From Micromonospora andamanensis (GTDB lineage: Bacteria; Actinomycetota; Actinomycetes; Mycobacteriales; Micromonosporaceae), in the NCBI RefSeq assembly GCF_016863495.1, contig NZ_BOOZ01000027.1:1-64000 (forward strand): a stretch of 64,000 bases of DNA, written 5' to 3'. Positions 24,171-30,994 of the stretch are shown piece by piece (the first letter of the stretch is position 1; the number at the start of each line of letters is the position of its first letter). A program made the position numbers and the translations under genes. The notes below the pieces were generated by a model, which did no database searches, was not told where the DNA came from, and saw nothing but the letters and a program-made list of their open reading frames with translations.

Positions 24171-25370
24171 ATGGCTTCGGTGATCGTCAGCGGCGCGCGG
24201 ACCCCGATGGGGCGCCTGCTGGGCAACCTCAAGGACCTACCAGCGACGAAACTCGGCGGCATCGCGATCGCCGCCGCGCTCGAACGGGCGGGAGTCGCAG
24301 CCGACCAGGTGCAGTACGTGATCATGGGTCAGGTGCTCCAGGCCGGCGCCGGGCAGATTCCCGCCCGGCAGGCGGCCGTCGAGGCGGGCATCCCGATGTC
24401 CGTACCGGCCCTGAGCATCAACAAGGTCTGCCTGTCCGGGCTCGACGCGATCGCCCTGGCCGACCAGCTGATCCGGGCTGGCGAGTTCGACATCGTGGTG
24501 GCCGGCGGCATGGAGTCGATGACTAACGCCCCGCACCTGCTGCTCGGCCAGCGTGGTGGCTACAAGTACGGCGACGTGACGCTCAAGGACCACATGGCGC
24601 TCGACGGGCTGACCGACGCCTGGGACTGCTGCGCGATGGGGGAGTCCACCGAGCGGCACGGCAGCACCCGGGGCATCTCCCGCCAGGAGCAGGACGAGTT
24701 CGCGGCCAACAGCCACCAGCGTGCCGCCGCCGCACAGAAGAACGGCCACTTCGCCGAGGAGATCACCCCGGTGGTCATCCCGCAGCGCAAGGGTGACCCG
24801 CTGGTGATCAGCGAGGACGAGGGCATCCGGCCGGACACCACAGTCGACACGCTGGCCAAGCTCCGTCCGGCATTCGCTCCCGACGGCACCATCACCGCCG
24901 GCAGTTCCTCGCCGATCTCCGACGGCGCGGCGGCCGTGGTGGTGATGAGCAAGGCGAAGGCAAAGGAACTCGGCCTGACCTGGCTGGCCGAGATCGGCGC
25001 GCACGGCAACGTGGCCGGGCCGGACAACTCCCTGCACTCGCAGCCCTCCAACGCCATCCAGCACGCCCTGCGCAAGGGCGGGCTGACCGTCGCCGACCTC
25101 GACCTGATCGAGATCAACGAGGCGTTCGCCCAGGTCGGCATCCAGTCCACCCGTGACCTCGGGATCAGCCCTGACAAGGTGAACGTCAACGGCGGTGCGA
25201 TCGCGCTCGGCCACCCGATCGGCATGTCCGGTGCCCGGCTGGTGCTCACCCTCGCGCTGGAACTCAAGCGGCGCGGCGGCGGCACCGGGGCGGCGGCGCT
25301 CTGCGGCGGCGGTGGCCAGGGCGACGCGCTGATCATCCACGTTCCGGATCCCACCGAAACCGATCTGTGA
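24171..25370 (+). CDS. Acetyl-CoA C-acetyltransferase (thiolase)
   Basis: 399-residue biosynthetic-type thiolase condensing two acetyl-CoA to acetoacetyl-CoA, the entry step of the ethylmalonyl-CoA route. Nucleophilic Cys in INKVCLSGLDAI, the NEAFA loop, His in GHPIGMSGARL and the second Cys in ALCGGGGQGDALI are all present, as is the opening SGARTPMGRLLGNL. GGAGG lies six bases before ATG 24171. The stop overlaps the meaB start (GTGA), so thiolase and the mutase chaperone are made from one message, tying the entry step to mutase maintenance. Confidence 0.94.
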   Translation: MASVIVSGARTPMGRLLGNLKDLPATKLGGIAIAAALERAGVAADQVQYVIMGQVLQAGAGQIPARQAAVEAGIPMSVPALSINKVCLSGLDAIALADQLIRAGEFDIVVAGGMESMTNAPHLLLGQRGGYKYGDVTLKDHMALDGLTDAWDCCAMGESTERHGSTRGISRQEQDEFAANSHQRAAAAQKNGHFAEEITPVVIPQRKGDPLVISEDEGIRPDTTVDTLAKLRPAFAPDGTITAGSSSPISDGAAAVVVMSKAKAKELGLTWLAEIGAHGNVAGPDNSLHSQPSNAIQHALRKGGLTVADLDLIEINEAFAQVGIQSTRDLGISPDKVNVNGGAIALGHPIGMSGARLVLTLALELKRRGGGTGAAALCGGGGQGDALIIHVPDPTETDL

Positions 25371-26371
25371 GCGAGTCGAACACCCGCGTCCCGGCGGCGG
25401 CCACCGGTTCGGTGCGTCGCAGCCGGGACGTTCCGATGCTTGTCGAGCGGGCCCGCGACGGTGACCCCCGCGCGGTCGCCCGGCTGATCACCCTTGTCGA
25501 GTCGGGCGACGGGACGGTCCCCGCCATCGCCGCGGCGCTCGCCCCGTACGCCGGGCAGGCCCAGGTGGTCGGACTGACCGGTTCGCCGGGGGTGGGCAAG
25601 TCCACCACCACCAACGAGTTGGTCCGGGCGTTGCGGAACCGGGGTCACCGGGTCGGCGTGCTGGCCATCGACCCGTCCAGCCCGTTCACCGGCGGTGCGA
25701 TCCTCGGTGACCGGGTGCGGATGCAGGACCATGCCACCGATCCGGGCGTCTACATCCGCTCGATGTCCAGCCGGGGGCATCTCGGTGGGCTGTCGGCGGC
25801 CACCCCGCAGGCGGTGCGGGTGCTGGAGGGTGCCGGCTGCGACGTGGTGCTCGTCGAGACCGTCGGCGTCGGGCAGGCCGAGGTGGAGGTGGCCTCGCTT
25901 GCCGACACCACGCTCGTGCTGCTCGCGCCCGGGATGGGCGACGCGATCCAGGCGGTGAAGGCCGGCATCCTGGAGATCGCCGATGTCTTCGTGGTCAACA
26001 AGGCCGACCGGGACGGCGCCGACGCCACCGTACGGGACATCCAGGGCATGATCGCCCTCGGCGAGCGTGGGCCGGGCCAGTGGCGTCCGCAGGTGGTGCG
26101 GGCGATCGCCGCCCGCGCCGAGGGCATCGACGACATCGCCGCCGCCATCGACAAGCACCGCGCCTGGCTGGTCGAGCACGACGAGCTGCGGCGTCGGCGC
26201 GAGGCGCGAGCCGCCGCCGAGGTCGAGGCGATCGCGCTCGGCGTGCTGCGCGCCCGGATCGGCTCGCTGCGCGACGGTACGCACCTGCCGGCGCTCGCCG
26301 CCGAGGTGGCGGCCGGCGCGACCGATCCGTACGCCGCAGCCGAGGCGTTGCTCGCCCAGCTCTCCGGGTGA
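25367..26371 (+). CDS. meaB: MeaB/ArgK-type G-protein chaperone of B12 mutases
   Basis: 334-residue SIMIBI-class GTPase that gates adenosylcobalamin delivery and protects acyl-CoA mutases from inactivation. P-loop GLTGSPGVGKSTTTNELV, switch region DPSSPFTGGAILGDRVRM, VETVGVGQAEVEV and base-recognition VVNKADRDGAD are complete. The C-terminal helical dimerisation region runs from about residue 265. GTG start overlapping the thiolase stop. Two clients are encoded in this window: Ecm (5255) and the IcmA-like mutase 600 bases downstream. Confidence 0.94.
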   Translation: MSESNTRVPAAATGSVRRSRDVPMLVERARDGDPRAVARLITLVESGDGTVPAIAAALAPYAGQAQVVGLTGSPGVGKSTTTNELVRALRNRGHRVGVLAIDPSSPFTGGAILGDRVRMQDHATDPGVYIRSMSSRGHLGGLSAATPQAVRVLEGAGCDVVLVETVGVGQAEVEVASLADTTLVLLAPGMGDAIQAVKAGILEIADVFVVNKADRDGADATVRDIQGMIALGERGPGQWRPQVVRAIAARAEGIDDIAAAIDKHRAWLVEHDELRRRREARAAAEVEAIALGVLRARIGSLRDGTHLPALAAEVAAGATDPYAAAEALLAQLSG

Positions 26372-26401
26372 CCGCGTCCACTGCGGAGCGCCGGGGACGG
26401 T

Positions 26402-26407
26402 TAGGCT
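26402..26407 (+). promoter_or_regulatory. -10 box of Asp23-family gene
   Basis: TAGGCT about 50 bases upstream of ATG 26457, in the gap after meaB; suggests separate transcription. Confidence 0.4.
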
Positions 26408-26456
26408 CGCACCGCCGCGCTGTTGCGCGTGCGCTGCGACGGCCGCTGGGGGACGC

Positions 26457-26861
26457 ATGGACCACGAGATGACGCAGGAGTTGCCGATGACGCCGGACGC
26501 CGTGGCGGGTGGTAGTACGCAGATTTCGGACGAGGTGGTGGAGAAGATCGCGGTGGCCGCGGCGAAGGCCGTGCCCGGCGTGGTCGAGTTGGGTGGCGAC
26601 ATCGCCCGGTTCTTCAACGCCGTGCTGGACCGGGTGGGTCTCGACCAGGTCGGCGACGCGCGTCGGGGGTGCTCGGCACACGTGACGAACGGCGGCGCCG
26701 TGATCAACCTGGTGATCGTGACCGAGGCCGGGCATCCGGTACCCCAGGTGACCACGGCGGTGCGGGTCGAGGTGACCCGTGCGGTCGAGGCGTACGGGCT
26801 GCGGGTTGACGAGATCAACATCCGGGTGGACGACGTGGCCATCGACGGTCCACCCGCCTGA
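26457..26861 (+). CDS. Asp23/Gls24 family envelope stress protein
   Basis: 134 residues. From about residue 22, QISDEVVEKIAVAAAKAVPGV and the later GAVINLVIVTEAGHPVPQV and VEAYGLRVDEINIRVDDV give the Asp23 fold (DUF322), a family of small membrane-associated or cytosolic proteins linked to envelope stress and alkaline shock. Molecular function is not established. ATG 26457 follows a G-rich GGGGGACGC; ATG 26469 is an alternative. It separates meaB from the mutase; a functional link to B12 metabolism is not implied by the family. Confidence 0.85.
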   Translation: MDHEMTQELPMTPDAVAGGSTQISDEVVEKIAVAAAKAVPGVVELGGDIARFFNAVLDRVGLDQVGDARRGCSAHVTNGGAVINLVIVTEAGHPVPQVTTAVRVEVTRAVEAYGLRVDEINIRVDDVAIDGPPA

Positions 26862-26878
26862 GTTCACCCAGCTCAGGT

Positions 26879-26917
26879 TACCGATCGGTACGAACTACCT
26901 TATCGATCGTTCAGGTA
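26879..26917. promoter_or_regulatory. Operator region of the IcmA-like mutase
   Basis: Three overlapping signals: a perfect 12-bp palindrome TACCGATCGGTA (26879-26890); TTATCGATCGTTCA (26900-26913), which matches the hbd-type motif; and a wider dyad TACCT...AGGTA spanning 26896-26917. They sit directly upstream of a TACACT -10 box at 26925-26930. This is the only place where both candidate operator types occur side by side. Confidence 0.6.
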
Positions 26918-26924
26918 AGGGCTC

Positions 26925-26930
26925 TACACT
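26925..26930 (+). promoter_or_regulatory. -10 box of the IcmA-like mutase gene
   Basis: TACACT about 36 bases before ATG 26967; the transcript would carry the AAGGAGGAG ribosome binding site at 26950-26958. Confidence 0.55.
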
Positions 26931-26966
26931 CGACGTGCAGTCGAGGACTCAAGGAGGAGCCCGGGG

Positions 26967-28655
26967 ATGAACGCCGACGACATCGCGGCCGGGCGGGCCC
27001 GCTGGCAGGCCCGCTACGACTCCGCGCGCAAGCGGGACGCCGACTTCACCACGCTCTCCGGGATGCCTGTCGAGCCGGTCTACGGCCCGCCGGAGGGCGC
27101 GGCGTACCCGGGTTTCGAGCGGATCGGCTGGCCCGGGGAGTTCCCCTACACGCGCGGGCTCTACCCGACCGGCTACCGGGGGCGGACCTGGACCATCCGC
27201 CAGTTCGCCGGGTTCGGCAACGCCCGGCAGACGAACGAGCGCTACAAGATGATCCTGGGCGCCGGTGGTGGCGGGCTCTCGGTCGCCTTCGACATGCCCA
27301 CGCTGATGGGGCGCGATTCCGACGACCCGCAGTCGCTCGGCGAGGTGGGCCACTGCGGGGTGGCGGTGGACAGCGCGGCCGACATGGAGGCGCTCTTCGA
27401 CGGCATCGACCTGGCCGGGGTCACCACGAGCATGACCATCTCCGGTCCGGCGGTGCCGGTGTTCTGCATGTACCTGGTCGCCGCCGAGCGGCAGGGCGCC
27501 GACCTGTCGAGCCTCGACGGGACCTTGCAGACCGACATCTTCAAGGAGTACATCGCGCAGAAGGAGTGGTTGTTCGACCCGGAGCCGCACCTGCGCCTGA
27601 TCGGCGACCTGATGGAGTACTGCGCCGCCGAGATCCCGCGCTACAAGCCGCTGTCGGTGTCCGGATACCACATCCGTGAGGCCGGCTCCACCGCCGCACA
27701 GGAACTGGCGTACACCCTCGCCGACGGCTTCGGCTACGTCGAACTGGGCCTGTCGCGCGGACTCGACGTCAACGTCTTCGCCCCCGGGCTGAGCTTCTTC
27801 TTCGACTCGCACGTCGACTTCTTCGAGGAGATCGCCAAGTTCCGGGCTGCCCGCCGGATCTGGGCCCGCTGGCTGCGCGACGTCTACGGCGCCACCAGCG
27901 AGAAGGCGCTCTGGCTGCGGTTCCACACGCAGACCGCGGGCGTGTCGCTTACCGCGCAGCAACCGGTGAACAACGTGGTACGCACCGCCGTCGAGGCGCT
28001 CGCCGCAGTGCTCGGTGGCACCAACTCGCTGCACACGAACGCCCTGGACGAGACCCTCGCCCTGCCCACCGACGAGTCCGCCGAGATCGCCCTGCGCACC
28101 CAGCAGGTGCTGATGGAGGAGATCGGGGTGACGAACGTGGCCGACCCGCTGGGTGGCTCGTGGTACGTCGAGGCGCTCACCGACCGGATCGAGGCCGAGG
28201 CGGAGGAGATCTTCGCCCGGATCCGGGCGCTGGGCGGCGAGGGACCGCACGCGATCGGGCCGATGACCGCAGGCATCCTGCGTGGCATCGAGGACGGCTG
28301 GTTCACCGGGCAGATCGCCGAGGCCGCCTTTGCGTACCAGCAGGCGTTGGAGAAGGGCGAGAAGAAGATCGTCGGAGTCAACTGCCACACCGGCACGGTC
28401 GCCAAGGAGCTGGAGATCCTGCGCATCTCGCACGAGGTGGAGTTGGAGCAGCGCCGGATGCTCGCCCAACGCAAGCGCGGTCGGGACGAGGCCCGGGTGC
28501 GCGACGCGGTGGCGGCGATGGTAGCGGTCAGCCGCACCGGGGAGAACATGATCCCGGCGATGCTCGACGCTGTCCGGGCGGAGGCGACCCTCGGCGAGAT
28601 CTGCGACGCGCTGCGCGCCGAATGGGGCGTTTACCGCGAGCCCGCACGCTTCTGA
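26967..28655 (+). CDS. icmA: Isobutyryl-CoA mutase-type large subunit
   Basis: 562 residues: a mutase TIM barrel without the C-terminal B12 domain, as in IcmA of streptomycetes (566 residues), which needs a separate small B12-binding subunit. The two substrate-selecting residues are Phe80 (TIRQF, where methylmalonyl-CoA mutases have Tyr) and Gln198 (YIAQKEW, where they have Arg), exactly the isobutyryl-CoA mutase pair and at the same numbering. Other motifs: GGGLSVAFDMPTLMGRDSDD, SVSGYHIREAGSTAAQE, NVADPLGGSWYVE. Expected reaction: isobutyryl-CoA to n-butyryl-CoA. A related acyl-CoA substrate is possible. No small subunit gene is seen in the window. Confidence 0.85.
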   Translation: MNADDIAAGRARWQARYDSARKRDADFTTLSGMPVEPVYGPPEGAAYPGFERIGWPGEFPYTRGLYPTGYRGRTWTIRQFAGFGNARQTNERYKMILGAGGGGLSVAFDMPTLMGRDSDDPQSLGEVGHCGVAVDSAADMEALFDGIDLAGVTTSMTISGPAVPVFCMYLVAAERQGADLSSLDGTLQTDIFKEYIAQKEWLFDPEPHLRLIGDLMEYCAAEIPRYKPLSVSGYHIREAGSTAAQELAYTLADGFGYVELGLSRGLDVNVFAPGLSFFFDSHVDFFEEIAKFRAARRIWARWLRDVYGATSEKALWLRFHTQTAGVSLTAQQPVNNVVRTAVEALAAVLGGTNSLHTNALDETLALPTDESAEIALRTQQVLMEEIGVTNVADPLGGSWYVEALTDRIEAEAEEIFARIRALGGEGPHAIGPMTAGILRGIEDGWFTGQIAEAAFAYQQALEKGEKKIVGVNCHTGTVAKELEILRISHEVELEQRRMLAQRKRGRDEARVRDAVAAMVAVSRTGENMIPAMLDAVRAEATLGEICDALRAEWGVYREPARF

Positions 28656-28754
28656 CCTTCGCCCCATCAGGGTGGCTGGGCAGGGGTGACAGTGGCAACT
28701 GTGCGGGCCGAGGCTGAGCCGAGTTCGGCGAACTGCGTGCGAGACTAGACAACC

Positions 28755-29666
28755 ATGAGCGACCCACGGATCACCTCGTCGATCTTTACCCGCGGCGCGG
28801 TCGACCTCAGCGCGCTGCGCACCCCTGCCCCCAGTCCCGCGCCGGCCCCGGTTCAGGCCGGCCCGCCCGCCGGTGCACCCGGCGGTGCGGTCGGTGGAGT
28901 CACAGTCGTCGACGTGACCGAGGCGACCTTCCAGTCGGAGGTTCTGGAGCGCTCGTTGACCACACCCGTCGTGGTCGACTTCTGGGCCGAGTGGTGCCAG
29001 CCGTGTAAGCAGCTCTCCCCGGTGCTGGAGAAGCTGGCGGTGGAGGGCGGCGGCGCGTGGGTGCTCGCCAAGGTCGACGTGGACGCCAACCCGAGGCTCG
29101 CGCAGATGTTCCGGGTCCAGGGCATCCCGATGGTGTACGCGGTGGTCGGCGGGCAACCCGTCGACGCCTTCTCGGGTGTGGTGCCCGAGCCGCAGCTGCG
29201 CCAGTGGATCCAGGCCGTGCTCAAGGCCGGCGGGGTGAGCGTGACCGAGCCGGAGGACCCGCGGCTCGACGAGGCGGACGACGCCCTGATGAGCGGTGAC
29301 CTGGACGCCGCCGAGCAGGCGTACCGGAAGATCCTCGCCGAGACCCCGACGGACGCGGCGGCCGAGGCCGGGCTGGCCCAGGTGGGGCTCGCCCGCCGGG
29401 TGGCCGGCACCGACCCGCAGGCCGCGCTCACCGCCGCGGCGTCCGACCCCGACGATGTCGACGCCCAACTGCTCGCCGCCGACATCGAGGTGCTCAGTGG
29501 GCTGGCCGATCAGGCGTACCAGCGTCTGGTCGGGCTGGTCCGCCGCACCAGCGGTGATGATCGGGAGAAGGTCCGCCAGCACCTGGTCGGCCTCTTCGCC
29601 ATCGCCGGACCTGAGGACCCCGCAGTCGCCTCGGCCCGCCGGGCCCTGGCCAGCGCCCTGTTCTGA
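28755..29666 (+). CDS. Thioredoxin-TPR protein (CnoX/YbbN-like)
   Basis: 303 residues: a Pro/Ala-rich lead of 45 residues, a thioredoxin domain (about 50-155) with an intact WCQPCK active site (FWAEWCQPCKQL) and cis-Pro in QGIPMVYAV, then a helical tetratricopeptide-like domain from about 165 (DEADDALMSGDLDAAEQAYRK). The family acts as a redox-regulated co-chaperone; unlike E. coli CnoX, both active-site cysteines are present, so thiol oxidoreduction is possible. No ribosome binding site is visible; TAGACA immediately upstream suggests a very short leader. Confidence 0.88.
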   Translation: MSDPRITSSIFTRGAVDLSALRTPAPSPAPAPVQAGPPAGAPGGAVGGVTVVDVTEATFQSEVLERSLTTPVVVDFWAEWCQPCKQLSPVLEKLAVEGGGAWVLAKVDVDANPRLAQMFRVQGIPMVYAVVGGQPVDAFSGVVPEPQLRQWIQAVLKAGGVSVTEPEDPRLDEADDALMSGDLDAAEQAYRKILAETPTDAAAEAGLAQVGLARRVAGTDPQAALTAAASDPDDVDAQLLAADIEVLSGLADQAYQRLVGLVRRTSGDDREKVRQHLVGLFAIAGPEDPAVASARRALASALF

Positions 29667-29735
29667 GTACCTGCCACGCCAGCGCGGGCCGGCGTGTCGC
29701 CGGCCCGCCCCCACCTCGGAGGACGGGAGCCCGTG

Positions 29736-30935
29736 ATGCGCCGGATCGCCGTCCTCGACGCGCCGAGCAACCTCGGTCTACGGCCGCCCACGCCCACCTC
29801 GGTACCAGGCTGCGGTAAGGCACCTGGTGCGCTACGGGACCAGGGACTGCTGCCCCGGTTGCGGGCCCGGGACGCGGGTTGCCTGACCCCGCCCCGCTAC
29901 GACGCCGGTGACTGGCGGCCCGGCGACGGCGTCTGCCACGCGCGGGAGATCGCCGACTACTCGGCCGCCCTTGCCGACCGGATCGGTGCGATCATCGACC
30001 GGGGAGAGTTCCCCGTGGTCCTCGGCGGCGACTGTTCGATCCTGCTCGGTTCGGCGCTGGCCATGCACCGGCTGGGGGAGGCGGTGGGCGGCCGGATCGG
30101 GCTGGTCTTCGTCGACGGCCATTCCGACTTCCGGCACCCCGGCAACGCCTCCTACGTGGGCGCGGCGGCGGGCGAGGATCTGGCTCTGGTCACCGGCCGG
30201 GGCCAGGCCGACCTGGCAGCCATCGAGGGCCGGCGGCCCTACTTCCGGGACGTCGACGTGGTGGTGCTGGGTATCCGGGCCCAGGACGAGTACCGCCTCG
30301 ACCTCCAGGCCGCCGGGATCATCACCAGACCGGTGCCGGCCCTGCGCGCCGAGGGCGCGGCGCGTACGGCCCAGTGGGCGCACGAGCAGCTCGCCGACTG
30401 CGCCGGCTACTGGGTGCACGTCGACGTGGACGTGCTCGACCCCGCCGTGATGCCGGCGGTCGACGCGCCCGACCCGGGTGGCATCGCCTTCGCCGAGTTG
30501 GAGATCCTGCTCGCCGGTCTGGTCGACACCCCGCACTGCCTCGGTGTCGAGCTGACCGTCTTCGATCCCGACTACGACCCGGACGGCGCGTACGCCGCGG
30601 AGATCGTCAACACGGTGGTGTCCGGCCTGCGCCCGGTGACCGCTCCCGGCTCCGCGCCACCCCGACTTCGTCCCGAGGAGACGCCGCGCCCCACCCCCGG
30701 CCCGCGCCGGAGCATCGATCAGTTCGGCCTGCCGATCGCACCGGCGCCGAGCGACCACGGTAAGGCCCGCGACGACGGCGATGACGTGGCCGATGGCGGC
30801 CTGGCTGACGGTGGGTCGGTCGACGGCGGGCTGGTCGGCGTCGGCGACGGCCTGGGCGATGGTGGCCCGGGTGGCGCCGACGTCCCGACGGCGGCCACCC
30901 GTCCGGCCACCGCGCCCGGTGGGCCGGCCGCCTGA
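29736..30935 (+). CDS. Arginase/agmatinase (ureohydrolase) family protein
   Basis: 399 residues. Ureohydrolase core about residues 1-300 with GGDCSILLGSALAM, FVDGHSDFRHP and HVDVDVLDPAVMPAVDAPDPGG, i.e. most of the binuclear manganese ligands. The first ligand, His in the standard GGDHS, is Cys here. The last 90 residues are not part of the fold: a Pro-rich link and an Asp/Gly-rich tail of the DGGLADGGSVDGGL kind. Substrate unknown; arginase, agmatinase, formiminoglutamase or a guanidine-type substrate are all possible. Start ATG 29736 with GGGAG upstream; GTG 29733 is adjacent. Confidence 0.82.
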   Translation: MRRIAVLDAPSNLGLRPPTPTSVPGCGKAPGALRDQGLLPRLRARDAGCLTPPRYDAGDWRPGDGVCHAREIADYSAALADRIGAIIDRGEFPVVLGGDCSILLGSALAMHRLGEAVGGRIGLVFVDGHSDFRHPGNASYVGAAAGEDLALVTGRGQADLAAIEGRRPYFRDVDVVVLGIRAQDEYRLDLQAAGIITRPVPALRAEGAARTAQWAHEQLADCAGYWVHVDVDVLDPAVMPAVDAPDPGGIAFAELEILLAGLVDTPHCLGVELTVFDPDYDPDGAYAAEIVNTVVSGLRPVTAPGSAPPRLRPEETPRPTPGPRRSIDQFGLPIAPAPSDHGKARDDGDDVADGGLADGGSVDGGLVGVGDGLGDGGPGGADVPTAATRPATAPGGPAA

Positions 30936-30994
30936 TCGCCGCAGTCTGCACGGAGAAGGGGCGAGACGGCGGACAGCCCGGCCGGGGAGCCCTG

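Noticed and set aside
26967..28655. Calling the mutase a methylmalonyl-CoA mutase large subunit
   Set aside because: Phe80 and Gln198 and the absence of an adjacent small subunit gene fit isobutyryl-CoA mutase better.
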